Positions 18,525 to 29,943 of a stretch of DNA of 64,000 nt are shown here, in pieces; positions within the stretch are counted from its first letter, which is position 1, and every line of letters starts with the position of its first letter. The notes under the pieces were generated by a model that worked only from the letters and a program-made list of their open reading frames with translations, did not search any database and was not told the origin of the DNA. This stretch comes from Affinibrenneria salicis (GTDB lineage: Bacteria; Pseudomonadota; Gammaproteobacteria; Enterobacterales; Enterobacteriaceae): contig NZ_VYKJ01000006.1 of NCBI RefSeq assembly GCF_008710095.1, positions 1 through 64,000 on the forward strand, read 5' to 3'. Made by a program: the position numbers and the translations under genes.

Positions 18525-19118
18525 ATGAGCCAACTTTATCTGGCCTCGGCTTCTCCCCGACGGCGGGAATTGCTGACGCTGCTGGGAATTCCGTTCTCTC
18601 ATCTTAGCGTGGCGGTGGAAGAACGGCGCCGTCCGGCGGAAGCCGCGCAGGATTACGTCCGTCGTCTGGCGCAGGATAAGGCGCAGGCCGGCGTGGCGGC
18701 GGCCAGCGCCGATCTGCCGGTGCTGGGGGCGGATACCATCGTGGTGCTCGACGGTCAGGTGCTGGAAAAGCCGCGCGATGAAGCGCAGGCGGCGCGAATG
18801 CTGGCCGCGCTTTCCGGTCGCGGTCATCAGGTGATGACCGCGGTCGCGCTGGCCGACCGGCGCGATTGCCAGTGCTGCCTGGTCACTACCGATGTACTGT
18901 TTCGTTCGCTCTCTTCCCAGGATATTGACGCCTATGTCGCGACCGGCGAGCCAATGGATAAGGCGGGCGCCTACGGTATCCAGGGCAAAGGTGGCTGTTT
19001 CGTGAAATCAATCCGGGGGAGCTACCATGCCGTGGTAGGATTACCGCTGGTAGAAACTTACGAACTGTTCAGTAATTTTGCTGTATTGCGCGAGGCGAGA
19101 GGAGATCATGACTGCTGA
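18525..19118 (+). CDS. yhdE: Maf-family nucleoside triphosphate pyrophosphatase (dTTP/UTP)
   Basis: Maf proteins hydrolyse non-canonical or excess nucleoside triphosphates. The YhdE branch prefers dTTP, UTP and modified pyrimidine nucleotides. The 197-residue protein has the Maf signature [10 protein letters not shown] at 8-17 and the conserved [12 protein letters not shown] and [20 protein letters not shown] segments. It follows mreD by 33 bp and overlaps the start of rng by 11 bp, the usual mreBCD-maf-rng order. Confidence 0.95.
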   Translation: MSQLYLASASPRRRELLTLLGIPFSHLSVAVEERRRPAEAAQDYVRRLAQDKAQAGVAAASADLPVLGADTIVVLDGQVLEKPRDEAQAARMLAALSGRGHQVMTAVALADRRDCQCCLVTTDVLFRSLSSQDIDAYVATGEPMDKAGAYGIQGKGGCFVKSIRGSYHAVVGLPLVETYELFSNFAVLREARGDHDC

Positions 19119-20577
19119 ATTACTGGTAAACGTCACGCCATCGGAAGCGCGCGTCGCCTATATCGATGGTGGTATCCTGCAGGAAATTCATATTGAACGC
19201 GATGCCAGACGCGGCATTGTCGGCAATATTTATAAAGGGCGGGTCAGCCGGGTGTTGCCCGGAATGCAGGCGGCCTTTGTGGATATTGGCCTGGATAAGG
19301 CCGCGTTCCTGCACGCCTCTGACATCATGCCGCACACCGAGTGCGTGGCCGGCGAGGAGCAGAAGAATTTCCACGTGCGGGATATTGCCGAACTGGTGCG
19401 CCAGGGGCAGGACCTGATCGTACAGGTGGTCAAAGATCCGCTGGGCACCAAAGGCGCTCGGTTGACGACCGATATCACGCTGCCGTCGCGTTATCTGGTG
19501 TTTATGCCCGGCGCGGCTCATGTCGGCGTATCGCAGCGCATTGAGAGCGAGGCCGAACGCGAGCGACTGAAGAAGATTGTTGCCGCTTATTGCGACGAAC
19601 AGGGCGGCTTTATTATTCGCACCGCGGCCGAAGGCGTGGGCGAGGAAGAGCTTTCCCAGGATGCGGCGTTCCTGAGACGTTTGTGGAATAAGGTTATGGA
19701 GCGTAAAAAGCGCAACCAGACCAAATGCAAGCTCTATGGGGAACTGGCGCTGGCGCAGCGCGTCCTGCGCGATTTCGCCGGCGCGGCGCTCGATCGTATC
19801 CGCGTGGATTCGCGTCTGACGTACGATTCGCTGAAAGAATTCACCGCCGAATATATCCCGGAGATGACTGACAAGCTGGAGCACTATGCCGGCAGGCAGC
19901 CCATCTTCGATCTTTATGATGTGGAAAACGAAATCCAGCGCGCGCTGGAGCGTAAAGTCGAGCTGAAATCCGGCGGCTACCTGATCATCGATCAAACCGA
20001 GGCGATGACCACCATTGATATCAACACCGGCGCGTTTGTCGGGCATCGCAATCTGGACGAGACGATTTTCAATACCAATATTGAAGCGACCCAGGCGATC
20101 GCTCGCCAGCTGCGGCTGCGTAACCTGGGCGGCATTATCATCATCGATTTTATCGATATGAATAATGAAGATCACCGGCGACGCGTGCTGCATTCGCTGG
20201 AGCAGGCGCTCAGTAAAGATCGGGTAAAAACCGGGATCAACGGTTTCTCTCAGCTAGGATTAGTGGAGATGACGCGTAAGCGGACGCGTGAAAGTATTGA
20301 ACATGTGCTATGCAGCGAATGTCCAACCTGTCATGGGCGCGGAACCGTCAAGACGGTGGAGACCGTGTGCTATGAAATTATGCGCGAGATTGTCCGTGTT
20401 TATCATGCGTACGACTCCGACCACTTCCTGGTGTACGTTTCAATCCCGGTCGGCGAAGCGTTGAAAAGCGATGAGTCGCACGCGCTGGCGGAGGTCGAGC
20501 TGTTTGTCGGCAAACAGGTCAAAGTTCATATCGAACCGCTGTACAGCCAGGAACAGTTCGACGTGGTCATGATGTAA
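19108..20577 (+). CDS. rng: Ribonuclease G
   Basis: RNase G is an endoribonuclease of the RNase E family that matures the 5' end of 16S rRNA and cuts some mRNAs. The 489-residue product starts at MTAELLVNV, preceded by GAGAGGAG. It contains the S1 domain ([18 protein letters not shown]), the catalytic DNase I-like region with metal-binding [11 protein letters not shown] and IIIIDFIDM, and the zinc-link CPTCHGRG that holds the dimer. It lacks the C-terminal scaffold of RNase E, as expected. Confidence 0.98.
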   Translation: MTAELLVNVTPSEARVAYIDGGILQEIHIERDARRGIVGNIYKGRVSRVLPGMQAAFVDIGLDKAAFLHASDIMPHTECVAGEEQKNFHVRDIAELVRQGQDLIVQVVKDPLGTKGARLTTDITLPSRYLVFMPGAAHVGVSQRIESEAERERLKKIVAAYCDEQGGFIIRTAAEGVGEEELSQDAAFLRRLWNKVMERKKRNQTKCKLYGELALAQRVLRDFAGAALDRIRVDSRLTYDSLKEFTAEYIPEMTDKLEHYAGRQPIFDLYDVENEIQRALERKVELKSGGYLIIDQTEAMTTIDINTGAFVGHRNLDETIFNTNIEATQAIARQLRLRNLGGIIIIDFIDMNNEDHRRRVLHSLEQALSKDRVKTGINGFSQLGLVEMTRKRTRESIEHVLCSECPTCHGRGTVKTVETVCYEIMREIVRVYHAYDSDHFLVYVSIPVGEALKSDESHALAEVELFVGKQVKVHIEPLYSQEQFDVVMM

Positions 20578-20677
20578 GGCTGGTCGGCAGCGCAGTTCCC
20601 GGGCGGGCCGGGCCGTTCAGGGAAAGCAACCTATCGGCAACCTGGGAGATGAGGGGTCTAAAATCAAGGAGAAATTT

Positions 20678-23600
20678 GTGAGGCGACTGCCTGGAATCGC
20701 ATTAGCCACGGCCGCCACGCTGATAGTCATTGTCGCTTTGCTGGTCAGCGCTTTGCGGCTGGCGATGCCGCACCTTGACCAGTTTCGCCCGCGGCTGGTC
20801 TCCTGGGCCCAGTCGGCGACGGGCGTCCCGCTGGACATGGCCTCCATTCAGGGGCGCTGGGAGCCGTTCGGGCCGGCGCTGGAAATCCGTAATCTCAGCG
20901 CCTCCACGCCGGATGCCGACTGGCGCATCGAGCGCGTGACCCTGGCGCTGGACGTGTGGCAATCGCTGTTGCGCGGGCGCTGGCAGTTTCGCGATCTCAC
21001 CTTCTATCAGCTGCGGCTTGATCTGAATGCCACACTAACCGGCCAGCGGCCGGACGGTGGGATGATGGCGTCCGATAAGCTCAGCGATTTGTTCCTGCGC
21101 CAGTTCGACCATTTTGATCTGCGCGACAGTTATATCGCTTTTCTGACGCCGTCCGGCGCTCAGGCCGAACTGAATATTCCGCAACTGACCTGGCTGAACC
21201 AGCGCGAACGCCATCGCGCCGAGGGGCAGATCGGTCTGTCCACCTTTACCGGTCAGCACGGCATCGTCCAGGTGCGTATGGATCTGCACGATAGCAACGA
21301 GCTGTTGAATAACGGCACGGTTTATCTGCAGGCCGACGATATCGATATGAAACCCTGGTTCGGCCGCTGGTTGCGCAATAAAACCGGGCTGGAGAGCGCC
21401 GATTTTAGTCTGGCCGCCTGGCTGCAGATCCGCGACGGCGATATTGCGTCGGGCGATGTGCTGCTCAACAAAGGGGCGGCGAGCTGGCGCGTTAACGAAC
21501 AGCAGCATCGTCTGGACGTAGATGCGATGACGGTACACATCGACCGGCAGGCGCAGGGCTGGCAGTTCGACATTCCGGCGCTGAATTTGGCCACCGACGG
21601 CGAACGCTGGCCGCGCGGGCGGGTGTCCGCGCTGTGGCTGCCGCAGGCGCAAGCGGAGCAGGAACTGAGGATACGGGCCGGCAACCTGACGCTGGAGCGG
21701 GTGGGACCGTTGCTGCCGCTGCTGAACGGCACGACGCCGGCGCTGACCGAGCGCTGGCAGGCGCTGGCGCCCGCCGGTTCGCTGGATCGGCTGGCGCTGG
21801 ATATCCCGCTCGATAGGCCGGAGCAGACCCGTTTTCAGTTGGCCTGGCGCGACGTGAGCTGGCGTCCGTGGCAGTACGTGCCTGGGATGCAACATTTTTC
21901 CGGCGCGCTGAGCGGCAGCGCGGCGCACGGTCGGCTCGACCTGGCGCTGGACAATAGTACGTTGCCCTATGATCGGATGTTCCGCGCGCCGCTGGAAATC
22001 GGCCGGGCGCGCGGCGCGCTGACGTGGCGCCATGACCCGCAGGGCTGGTCGCTACAGAGCCGCGGGCTGGACGTGCAGGCGAAGTCTCTGTGGGTGAACG
22101 GGGACTTTGATTATCAGCAGCCGGCGCAAGGCGATCCCCGGCTGTCCGTGCTGGCGGGTATTCGTCTGAGCGACGCCGCCGATGCGTGGCGTTACTACCC
22201 CGAACCGCTGATGGGCGCCGAGGTGGCCGATTATCTGAGCGGCGCGCTAAAAGGCGGACGCGTCGATAACGCGACGCTGATTTTCAACGGCAATCCGCAG
22301 CATTTCCCCTGGCCTCAGCACGACGGACAATTTGAAGTTCAGGTGCCGCTGCGCCAGGCTACCTTTGAATTTCAGCCGGGCTGGCCGGCGCTGACCGATC
22401 TGGATATCGATTTAGATTTCGCCAATAGCGGCCTGTGGATGACGGCGCCGCAGATCTGGCTGGGTAAGGTCGAGGGAAAAAATATTCGGGCGGTCATTCC
22501 GGATTACCGACAGAGAAAATTACTGATTGACGGCGATTTAAGCGGCAACGGCGTCGACGTCGGAAAATACTTCCTGCAAACGTCGATGAGCGAATCTCTG
22601 GGCAGCGTGCTGAATCGGCAGCTGCGCATCGACGGCATGGTGCGGAGCAAACTGCATCTGGATATACCGCTGGACGGCGAGGAAGTGCAGGCCAGCGGCA
22701 ATGTCGTTCTCAATAATAACCGCCTGACGATCGATGCGCTGAACAGCACGATCAGCAACCTGTCCGGCCAGTTCTGGTATCGCAACGGCGACCTCAGCAG
22801 CGATCCGCTGCAGGGCAACTGGCTGGGGCAGCCGGTCGCGCTGAGTTTCACCACCGCCGAACAGGAAAAAGGGTTCCAGGTAAATGTAGAGCTGGCTGGC
22901 GACTGGTCGCCTGCGCGTCTGCCCGGCCTGCCGAAAGCGGCGGCGGCGCAGTTGAGCGGCAGCGTGCCGTGGAAAAGTCAGGTCGCCATCAATTTACCAC
23001 ATAAGGGCTCTCCGTCTTATGAAGTCGATCTGCGAGCCGATCTAAAGAAAGTAAGCAGTCACTTACTTTTGCCGCTGGAAAAAAGCGCCGGCAACGGACT
23101 GACGCTGCAGGCAAAGGCGAAAGGCGGTATGCACGGCTTCATTTTGTCCGGCAGCAGCGGTAAGGATTCGTTGTTCAACAGTGAGTGGTCGCTCGGCAAC
23201 CACAGCATCGCGCTGACCCGAGGCCGCTGGCAGCGCGGGGTGAAAAAGATACCGGCGCTGCCTGAACAATCCGAATTTGAAATGAATTTACCCGCGCTGG
23301 ACGGTGAAAACTGGCTGGCGCTGTGGTCGGCGCTGGGGACGTCCGAAGGCGGGAAAACGGGCGGCATGGCCAATTTCCGCCTGCCGGCAAGGATGACGCT
23401 GCGCACGCCCGCGCTGCGTCTGTTCGGCCAGCAGTGGCACGATCTCAGCATCAGCAGCGCAAATGCCTTTAACGGCGTCGACGTCGCGTTGCGCGGCAAA
23501 GAGATCGACATGCGGCTGAGCGCGGCGGGCAGCGGCGCATGGCGCAGCGCAATCCGCTATTTGTATTACAATCCTCAGTGGCAAAATGACGAACCCACCA

Positions 23601-24544
23601 GTCCGGTGGCGCTGGCGCAGCAGCGTTCGCCGCTGAACACCCGGTCGATTCGTTTTCAGGACTGGCCGGCGCTGGAGATAGACTGCCAGCAGTGCTGGAT
23701 TATGGGACAGAACTTCGGTCATATTCAGGCGAAGCTGACGCCGCAGCAGGATAAGCTGCTGCTTAGCGACGGCGTTGTGGATACCGGCAAAGCGCGGATG
23801 ACGGTGGAAGGGAGCTGGCAGCAGGGCCCGGAAGGCGCGCGCACCGCGCTGAAGGGGCGTCTGTCGGGCGACAGTCTGGACGCCAACGCCGCCTGGTTCG
23901 GCGTTGAAACGCCGCTCAATGCGAATAATTTCACCGTCGATTACGATCTTTACTGGGGCGGCGAACCGTGGCGACCGGATATCCCCACGCTAAGCGGCGT
24001 GCTGCACAGTCAGATCGGCAAGGGTCATATCGCCAACGTCGGCGCCGGTCAGGCCGGTCAGCTGTTGCGGCTGGTCAGTTTCGACTCTTTGCTGCGTAAG
24101 CTACAGTTTGATTTCAGCGATACCTTCAGCAAGGGATTCTGGTTTGACTCCGTTCGCAGCACTTCATGGATCAAAGACGGCGTGCTGCATACTGACGATA
24201 CGCTGGTGGACGGGCTGGAAGCGGATATCGCCATGCGCGGCCAGGTGGACCTGGTGCGGCGTCAGATTGAGATGGAGGCGGTGATCGCGCCGGAAATCTC
24301 GGCCACCGTTGGCGTCGCCACCGCCTTTGTGATAAACCCGGTGGTCGGGGCAGCGGTATTTGCCGCCAGTAAAGTACTGGCGCCGTTGTGGAACAAGATT
24401 TCGCTGATCCGCTATCAGATTTCCGGTAGCCTGGATCAGCCGAAGGTTAAGGAAGTCCTGCGCGAGCCGCATAAAGCGCCGGCGCGGCAGGATTACCCGC
24501 AGGAGGCGCAAAGCGCGCCTTCCGCATCATCCAATAAAGAGTAA
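20678..24544 (+). CDS. yhdP: AsmA-like envelope protein YhdP
   Basis: YhdP is a very large inner-membrane-anchored protein of the AsmA/TamB type that, with TamB and YdbH, carries phospholipid across the periplasm to the outer membrane. The 1288-residue protein (E. coli about 1266) begins with a GTG preceded by AAGGAG. It has one N-terminal membrane helix (about 5-27) and then a long periplasmic beta-rich repeat region. A C-terminal hydrophobic stretch (ATVGVATAFVINPVVGAAVF) precedes the end. It is followed by tldD after 6 bp and presumably cotranscribed. Confidence 0.95.
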   Translation: MRRLPGIALATAATLIVIVALLVSALRLAMPHLDQFRPRLVSWAQSATGVPLDMASIQGRWEPFGPALEIRNLSASTPDADWRIERVTLALDVWQSLLRGRWQFRDLTFYQLRLDLNATLTGQRPDGGMMASDKLSDLFLRQFDHFDLRDSYIAFLTPSGAQAELNIPQLTWLNQRERHRAEGQIGLSTFTGQHGIVQVRMDLHDSNELLNNGTVYLQADDIDMKPWFGRWLRNKTGLESADFSLAAWLQIRDGDIASGDVLLNKGAASWRVNEQQHRLDVDAMTVHIDRQAQGWQFDIPALNLATDGERWPRGRVSALWLPQAQAEQELRIRAGNLTLERVGPLLPLLNGTTPALTERWQALAPAGSLDRLALDIPLDRPEQTRFQLAWRDVSWRPWQYVPGMQHFSGALSGSAAHGRLDLALDNSTLPYDRMFRAPLEIGRARGALTWRHDPQGWSLQSRGLDVQAKSLWVNGDFDYQQPAQGDPRLSVLAGIRLSDAADAWRYYPEPLMGAEVADYLSGALKGGRVDNATLIFNGNPQHFPWPQHDGQFEVQVPLRQATFEFQPGWPALTDLDIDLDFANSGLWMTAPQIWLGKVEGKNIRAVIPDYRQRKLLIDGDLSGNGVDVGKYFLQTSMSESLGSVLNRQLRIDGMVRSKLHLDIPLDGEEVQASGNVVLNNNRLTIDALNSTISNLSGQFWYRNGDLSSDPLQGNWLGQPVALSFTTAEQEKGFQVNVELAGDWSPARLPGLPKAAAAQLSGSVPWKSQVAINLPHKGSPSYEVDLRADLKKVSSHLLLPLEKSAGNGLTLQAKAKGGMHGFILSGSSGKDSLFNSEWSLGNHSIALTRGRWQRGVKKIPALPEQSEFEMNLPALDGENWLALWSALGTSEGGKTGGMANFRLPARMTLRTPALRLFGQQWHDLSISSANAFNGVDVALRGKEIDMRLSAAGSGAWRSAIRYLYYNPQWQNDEPTSPVALAQQRSPLNTRSIRFQDWPALEIDCQQCWIMGQNFGHIQAKLTPQQDKLLLSDGVVDTGKARMTVEGSWQQGPEGARTALKGRLSGDSLDANAAWFGVETPLNANNFTVDYDLYWGGEPWRPDIPTLSGVLHSQIGKGHIANVGAGQAGQLLRLVSFDSLLRKLQFDFSDTFSKGFWFDSVRSTSWIKDGVLHTDDTLVDGLEADIAMRGQVDLVRRQIEMEAVIAPEISATVGVATAFVINPVVGAAVFAASKVLAPLWNKISLIRYQISGSLDQPKVKEVLREPHKAPARQDYPQEAQSAPSASSNKE

Positions 24545-24550
24545 AAACAT

Positions 24551-25996
24551 ATGAGTCTGACGTTCGTCAGTGAGCAATTACTTACTGCCAATAAACTGAG
24601 CCATCAGGATCTTGAGTCTCTGTTAGGTCTGTTAAATGAGCGCCACCTGGATTATGCCGACCTCTATTTCCAGTCCAGCTATCATGAATCCTGGGTGCTG
24701 GAAGACCGTATTATTAAAAACGGCTCCTGGCATATCGATCAGGGCGTCGGGGTGCGTGCGGTAAGCGGTGAAAAAACCGGCTTTGCCTATGCCGACCAGA
24801 TTACGCTGCAGGCGCTGCAGCAGAGCGCGCAGGCCGCGCGCAGCATCGTGCGCGAACAGGGGACGGGAAAGGCCCATACGCTGGGCGCGGTGGCGCATCC
24901 GCAGCTTTATCCGCAGGCTAATCCGCTGGATAGTCTGAGCCGCGAAGATAAAATCGCGCTGCTGCAGCGCGTCGATCGCGTTGCGCGGGCGCAGGACGCG
25001 CGGGTGCAGGAGGTCAGCGCCAGCCTGACCGGCGTGTATGAGCTGGTGCTGGTGGCGGCGACGGACGGCACGCTGGCGGCGGATGTCCGCCCGCTGGTGC
25101 GTCTGTCGGTCAGCGTGCTGGTGGAAGATCAGGGCAAACGCGAGCGCGGCGGCGGCGGCGGCGGCGCCCGCTGCGGCTATGAATTTTTCCTGCAGGATGC
25201 GGACGGCGAAATGCGTGCCGACGCCTGGGCCAGAGACGCGGTGCGCATGGCGCTGGTCAATCTTTCTGCGGTAGCGGCGCCCGCCGGTTCGATGCCGGTG
25301 GTGCTGGGCGCCGGCTGGCCGGGCGTACTGCTGCATGAGGCGGTAGGCCACGGGCTGGAAGGCGATTTTAACCGGCGCGGGACGTCGGTGTTCAGTGGAC
25401 AGATGGGCAATCTGGTGGCGTCGGAGCTGTGCACCGTGGTGGATGACGGTACGCTCAACGGCCTGCGCGGTTCACTGGCGATGGATGACGAAGGCGTGCC
25501 GGGGCAGTACAACGTGCTGATCGAAAAAGGCATTCTGAAAGGCTATATGCAGGACAAGCTGAATGCGCGTCTGATGGGGATGGCGCCGACCGGCAACGGC
25601 CGGCGAGAATCCTACGCGCATCTGCCGATGCCGCGCATGACCAATACCTATATGCTGGCCGGCAACTCGACGCCGGAAGAGATCATCGCCAGCGTGGAGT
25701 ACGGCCTGTATGCGCCGAATTTCGGCGGCGGTCAGGTGGACATCACCTCCGGCAAGTTCGTGTTTTCGACCTCGGAAGCGTATCTGATCGAAAAAGGCCG
25801 GGTTACCACAGCGGTGAAAGGGGCGACGCTAATCGGTTCCGGTATCGAAGCGATGCAGCAAATTTCCATGGTGGGCAACGATCTGGCGCTGGATAAAGGG
25901 GTCGGCGTCTGCGGTAAGGAAGGCCAAAGCCTGCCGGTGGGCGTGGGCCAGCCGACGCTCAAACTGGACGCGTTGACCGTCGGCGGCACGGCCTGA
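24551..25996 (+). CDS. tldD: TldD metalloprotease subunit
   Basis: TldD is the catalytic half of the TldD-TldE zinc protease, which trims unfolded peptides, matures microcin B17 and degrades the CcdA antitoxin. The 481-residue protein contains the zinc motif [11 protein letters not shown]. Its partner gene tldE (pmbA) lies only about 860 bp further on, whereas in E. coli the two are far apart. Six consecutive GGC codons at 25148-25165 encode a polyglycine loop in a region that is also Gly-rich in E. coli TldD. Confidence 0.97.
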   Translation: MSLTFVSEQLLTANKLSHQDLESLLGLLNERHLDYADLYFQSSYHESWVLEDRIIKNGSWHIDQGVGVRAVSGEKTGFAYADQITLQALQQSAQAARSIVREQGTGKAHTLGAVAHPQLYPQANPLDSLSREDKIALLQRVDRVARAQDARVQEVSASLTGVYELVLVAATDGTLAADVRPLVRLSVSVLVEDQGKRERGGGGGGARCGYEFFLQDADGEMRADAWARDAVRMALVNLSAVAAPAGSMPVVLGAGWPGVLLHEAVGHGLEGDFNRRGTSVFSGQMGNLVASELCTVVDDGTLNGLRGSLAMDDEGVPGQYNVLIEKGILKGYMQDKLNARLMGMAPTGNGRRESYAHLPMPRMTNTYMLAGNSTPEEIIASVEYGLYAPNFGGGQVDITSGKFVFSTSEAYLIEKGRVTTAVKGATLIGSGIEAMQQISMVGNDLALDKGVGVCGKEGQSLPVGVGQPTLKLDALTVGGTA

Positions 25997-26102
25997 GCCG
26001 CTGGCTGACGGGGCAAGGCCGGCGCCGGGCCGGTCGTTTGCGGCCCGAACCGTACGCCCGGCGTGCTGTTTTCGGCGGGCGCGCCGCTGAACGGCGACGG
26101 CG

Positions 26103-26657
26103 TTAGTCGTTGCTCTCCGCCAGTTCGCGCAGATATTGGTAAATCTGCCGGGCGGACTTCGGCGCTTTGCCGGCGGCCTGTTCCTTTTGCGCATTGCGCA
26201 CCAGCGAACGCAACTGCTGGCGGTCGGCGTTCGGATACAGTTCCAGCACCTCGGTAATCGCCTCATCGCCAGTGGCCAGCAGGCCGTCGCGCAGCTGTTC
26301 CAGCTTGTGGAATAACACCACCTGCTGATTGTGGCGGTTTTTCAGTTTATCCAGCGCGGTCTGGATGGGTTCCGGGTCGCGGGCGCGCAGCATTTTGCCA
26401 ATCAGCTGGATCTGACGGCGTCGGCCCTCTTTCTTGATGCGCTGAGCCAGTTCAATGGCGGCGAGCAGATCGTCATCGAGCGGAATTTTTTCCAGCGCGT
26501 TTTTGCCCAGTTCAACCAGTTCCACGCCAAGATCTTTCAGAGCTTCGGCATCGCGCTTAATTTCGCTTTTGCTGACCCAGATGATCTCATCATCATCGTC
26601 GTTATCATCCTGCCGGGCCGGGATTTCATCCTGCCAGTCTTCGGGGTGTTTATTCAT
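26103..26657 (-). CDS. darP: Ribosome-associated protein DarP (YjgA)
   Basis: DarP is a 50S-assembly factor that helps form the peptidyl-transferase centre. The 184-residue protein has an acidic N-terminus ([16 protein letters not shown]) and an otherwise helical, charged body, as in the DUF615 family. It is convergent with tldD and divergent from tldE. The darP/pmbA divergent pair is also found in E. coli, at a different chromosomal place. Confidence 0.95.
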   Translation of the reverse strand: MNKHPEDWQDEIPARQDDNDDDDEIIWVSKSEIKRDAEALKDLGVELVELGKNALEKIPLDDDLLAAIELAQRIKKEGRRRQIQLIGKMLRARDPEPIQTALDKLKNRHNQQVVLFHKLEQLRDGLLATGDEAITEVLELYPNADRQQLRSLVRNAQKEQAAGKAPKSARQIYQYLRELAESND

Positions 26658-26853
26658 GGTGGCTCCCTAAAAAAGAGGCTGATCCTATCAGGTTATTGGG
26701 CTTTCTGCGAAATTGTTGACGGATCCTGTTAGACTCAATCTCAGTATGCTACACCTTTTCAGGCGGGCCGGGGTCGCGATGCGTCGGCGGAAAAAGCGCC
26801 GCGCGCGTGGCGCCCCGGCCTGAAAGGCTCTCCACATTCATTATGGCAGATCG

Positions 26854-28194
26854 ATGACAGTAATCACTCAAGTTGCAGAACAGCGTAAAGCGCTGGAACA
26901 GGCGGTGGCTCAGGCTCTGGAGCTGGCGCGAGCGGGTTCGGACGCGGCGGAAGTCGCGGTAACCAAAACCACCGGCATCGGTGTCAGCACGCGTTATGGT
27001 GAAGTCGAAAACGTTGAATTCAATAGCGACGGCGCGCTGGGCATCACGGTGTATGCCCGCCAGCGTAAAGGCAGCGCTTCCTCTACCGATCTGAGCCCGG
27101 ACGCGATTGCCCGCACCGTGCGCGCGGCGCTGGACATCGCCCGCTATACGTCGGAAGACCCGTGCGCCGGCCCGGCGGAGAAAGAATTGCTGGCTTTCGA
27201 GGCGCCCGATCTTGATTTGTTTCACCCGGCCGAACTGGACGCCGAACGCGGTATTGAACTGGCTGCGCGCGCCGAGCAGGCGGCGCTGGCGGCGGATAAG
27301 CGCATCACCAATACCGAAGGCGGCAGTTTTAACAGTCACTATGGCATTAAGGTGTTCGGCAACAGCCACGGTATGTTGCAAAGCTACTGTTCCAGCCGCC
27401 ATTCGATGTCCAGCTGCGTCATCGCCGGACTGAACGGCGAGATGGAGCGCGACTACGCCTACACCATTGGCCGTGCGCTCGACGACTTGCGCACGCCCGA
27501 ATGGGTCGGCGCCGAATGCGCTCGCCGCACTCTGGCGCGCATGGCGCCGCGTAAACTGCCGACCATGCGTGCGCCGGTGCTGTTCGCCGCCGAGGTGGCG
27601 ACCGGGCTGTTCGGCCATCTGGTCGGCGCGATCAGCGGCAGCAGCGTTTACCGTAAATCGACGTTCCTGCTGGATCAACTCGGTCAGCAGATTTTGCCGC
27701 AGTGGCTGACCATCGAAGAGTTGCCGCATCTGCCGAAAGGGCTGGCCTCCACGCCGTTTGACAGTGAAGGCGTGCGCACCGAACGGCGCGAGATAGTACG
27801 CGCCGGCGTGCTGCAAACCTGGCTGCTGACCAGCTACGCGGCGCGTAAGCTGGGACTGCGCAGCACCGGCCATGCAGGCGGCATTCACAACTGGCGCATC
27901 GCCGGCCAGGGCGACGATTTCGACGCGCTGCTGAAAAAGATGGACAAAGGTCTGCTGGTGACGGAGCTGATGGGCCAGGGCGTGAGCGCGGTCACCGGCG
28001 ACTATTCGCGCGGCGCCTCCGGATTTTGGGTCGAAAACGGCGAGATTCAGTATCCGGTCAGCGAGATCACTATTGCCGGCAACCTCAGGGATATGCTGCG
28101 TAATATCGTCACCGTCGGCGATGATATCGAAACGCGCAGCAATATTCAGTGCGGTTCGCTGTTGCTGCCGGAGATGAAGATCGCCGGGCAGTAA
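26854..28194 (+). CDS. pmbA: TldE (PmbA), partner of the TldD protease
   Basis: TldE forms the heterodimeric protease with TldD and supplies part of the substrate channel. The 446-residue protein aligns with E. coli PmbA over its full length ([30 protein letters not shown]) and lacks the HExxxH zinc motif, as expected. An ATG twelve bases upstream runs into a stop after four codons, so translation starts at 26854. A GC-rich hairpin follows the gene. Confidence 0.97.
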   Translation: MTVITQVAEQRKALEQAVAQALELARAGSDAAEVAVTKTTGIGVSTRYGEVENVEFNSDGALGITVYARQRKGSASSTDLSPDAIARTVRAALDIARYTSEDPCAGPAEKELLAFEAPDLDLFHPAELDAERGIELAARAEQAALAADKRITNTEGGSFNSHYGIKVFGNSHGMLQSYCSSRHSMSSCVIAGLNGEMERDYAYTIGRALDDLRTPEWVGAECARRTLARMAPRKLPTMRAPVLFAAEVATGLFGHLVGAISGSSVYRKSTFLLDQLGQQILPQWLTIEELPHLPKGLASTPFDSEGVRTERREIVRAGVLQTWLLTSYAARKLGLRSTGHAGGIHNWRIAGQGDDFDALLKKMDKGLLVTELMGQGVSAVTGDYSRGASGFWVENGEIQYPVSEITIAGNLRDMLRNIVTVGDDIETRSNIQCGSLLLPEMKIAGQ

Positions 28195-28204
28195 GCCCGC
28201 AGGC

Positions 28205-28223
28205 CGCCGGCATCGTGCCGGCG
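28205..28223 (+). terminator. Stem-loop after pmbA
   Basis: CGCCGGCA pairs with TGCCGGCG around a 3-nt loop, 10 bp past the pmbA stop. Only a short T stretch (GTTCTTT) follows, so termination strength is uncertain. Confidence 0.5.
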
Positions 28224-28378
28224 CGCCGTTCTTTAACCTTCCTTACAAAAACCTGTCGTTGATTTACCCTTACATCCTCTATGTTTAAGCTGCGTCTGTA
28301 AGCGCCGCCGGCAATGACTTATATAACAGCCTGGCTCCGATGCTATTTACGTTGGTTAACACTATCTGGAAGGTGAGC

Positions 28379-28762
28379 ATGAATAAAAAACTAAAGACGT
28401 TGGCGCTGGCCGCCTTGTTGGGCGTCAGTTCGCTGGCGCTGGCGGATATCGCCGATGATATGGACATTATCGCGGATAATTACGCAAGCGCGCTGAAAGC
28501 GGATAACGCCGGAGATTTCCAGCAAAGCCTGCAAAAGATGCGCGCAGCGGCGCTGGATTCCCGGCAGAAAACGCCGCCGGTGCTGGACGGCAAGGCGGAG
28601 GATAGCGCGGAGATGAAAGATTACCGTCACGGTATGGATATCCTGATCGGCCAGATTGATCAGGCGCAGGCGCTGGCGAATCAGGGCAAGCTGGAAGACG
28701 CCAAACGGCTGGCGCGGGACTTTAAACAAACCCGCGACCTGTACCACAAGAAATACCGTTAA
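28379..28762 (+). CDS. cybC: Soluble cytochrome b562
   Basis: This is a periplasmic four-helix-bundle heme protein of unclear physiological role. The 127-residue precursor starts at MNKKLKTLALA after the strong site GGAAGGTGAG and has a signal peptide ending near residue 22. The heme ligands are visible: a Met near the start of the mature protein (ADDMDII) and the His in the C-terminal LYHKKYR. E. coli K-12 makes a truncated form; here the signal peptide is intact. It is next to pmbA, as in E. coli. Confidence 0.95.
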   Translation: MNKKLKTLALAALLGVSSLALADIADDMDIIADNYASALKADNAGDFQQSLQKMRAAALDSRQKTPPVLDGKAEDSAEMKDYRHGMDILIGQIDQAQALANQGKLEDAKRLARDFKQTRDLYHKKYR

Positions 28763-28819
28763 CGATGAGGGCTCTGCCGTTGCGGCGGGTCATCGGGAGG
28801 ATCTGCTCGCGCCGGGGCG

Positions 28820-29092
28820 CTAATCTTCGTCAAACCCGGCGTCGAACAGCTCGATAACGGCGGCCAGCGCCTGCTGTTCGTCAGCGCCGCTGGCCTCTAT
28901 CTCAATATGGCGGCCTTTGGCGGAATCGAGCATCAGCATGGCGATGACGCTGCTGGCCTCCGCTTCCGTGCCGCTTTCGTTGCGCAACAGTACGTCGGCC
29001 TGAAAGCTTTGCACCAGTTCAAACAGCTTCATGGCCGGACGAGCATGCATGCCCAGCCGATTTTTTATTTCAACGGTTTGCCGTACAGTCAT
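28820..29092 (-). CDS. ptsO: NPr, phosphocarrier of the nitrogen PTS
   Basis: NPr receives phosphate from enzyme I-Ntr and passes it to PtsN. The 90-residue HPr-like protein has the phosphorylated His16 in [11 protein letters not shown] and the usual [14 protein letters not shown] segment. Its ATG overlaps the TAA of rapZ by one base, so the two are translationally coupled. It is the last gene of the rpoN operon. Confidence 0.97.
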   Translation of the reverse strand: MTVRQTVEIKNRLGMHARPAMKLFELVQSFQADVLLRNESGTEAEASSVIAMLMLDSAKGRHIEIEASGADEQQALAAVIELFDAGFDED

Positions 29093-29943
29093 TATTTGCG
29101 TTTTTCCAGCGTGCGGTGTCGGGACTGGACGTTTTTGCCGCGCGAGCGGAAATAGTCGGCCAGCTGCTCTGCGACGTAGACCGAACGGTGTTTGCCGCCG
29201 GTACAGCCGATGGCCACCGTCAGGTAACTGCGATTATTGGTTTCCAGCATCGGCAGCCACAGTTCCAGATAGCTACGCGTCTGGTAGATAAAGTTATGTA
29301 CTTCGGTGTGGCGGTCGAGGAAGGCGGCGACTGGTTTATCCAACCCGGTCATCGGGCGCAGCTTCGGATCCCAATGCGGGTTGGGCAGGAAACGTACGTC
29401 GAATACGTAGTCGGCGTCGATGGGGATACCGTGCTTGTAGCCGAACGATTCGAACACCATCGTCAGTTCGCGTTCCCGTTTACCCAGCAGTCGGGTGCGC
29501 AGCATCTCGGCCAGCTCGTGCACGGACATTTCCGAGGTATCGATGATCAAGTCCGCGCGCGAACGCAGCGGCTCCAGTAAATCATTCTCTTCATCGATAG
29601 CGCTTTCCAGCGAAAGATTCTTGCTGGACAGCGGATGCAGGCGGCGGGTATCGCTATAGCGACGGATGAGAGTATTGCGATCGGCATCCAGAAACAGCAA
29701 CTGCGGCGAAAACCCCTGCGGCAGCTGCGTCATGGCATGCTCGAAGATTTCCGGCGATTCGGGCATATTGCGCACATCGATACTGACCGCGGCGGAAATA
29801 TTGCGCTCCGCCAGCGTCGCGGCCAGCGACGGCAACAGCACCACCGGCAGGTTATCGACGCAATAGAACCCCATGTCTTCCAGCGCGCGTAGCGCCACGG
29901 ATTTTCCTGAACCGGAACGACCACTGACGATCATCAGCACCAT
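29092..29943 (-). CDS. rapZ: RNase adapter protein RapZ
   Basis: RapZ binds glucosamine-6-phosphate and guides RNase E to the sRNA GlmZ, so controlling glmS and hexosamine supply. The 283-residue protein has a Walker A motif (GRSGSGKS, 8-15) in its N-terminal kinase-like domain. The C-terminal RNA-binding domain has the conserved [16 protein letters not shown] segment and a basic tail. It lies in the rpoN-hpf-ptsN-rapZ-ptsO order, 250 bp after ptsN. Confidence 0.98.
   Translation of the reverse strand: MVLMIVSGRSGSGKSVALRALEDMGFYCVDNLPVVLLPSLAATLAERNISAAVSIDVRNMPESPEIFEHAMTQLPQGFSPQLLFLDADRNTLIRRYSDTRRLHPLSSKNLSLESAIDEENDLLEPLRSRADLIIDTSEMSVHELAEMLRTRLLGKRERELTMVFESFGYKHGIPIDADYVFDVRFLPNPHWDPKLRPMTGLDKPVAAFLDRHTEVHNFIYQTRSYLELWLPMLETNNRSYLTVAIGCTGGKHRSVYVAEQLADYFRSRGKNVQSRHRTLEKRK

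Noticed and set aside
25148..25165. Six in-frame GGC repeats in tldD as a phase-variation tract
   Set aside because: A trinucleotide repeat would not shift the frame, and this loop is Gly-rich in E. coli TldD too.
26749..27888. A 379-codon open frame on the minus strand opposite pmbA
   Set aside because: PmbA on the plus strand matches its family over full length; the opposite frame has shadow-type composition and no recognisable domain.
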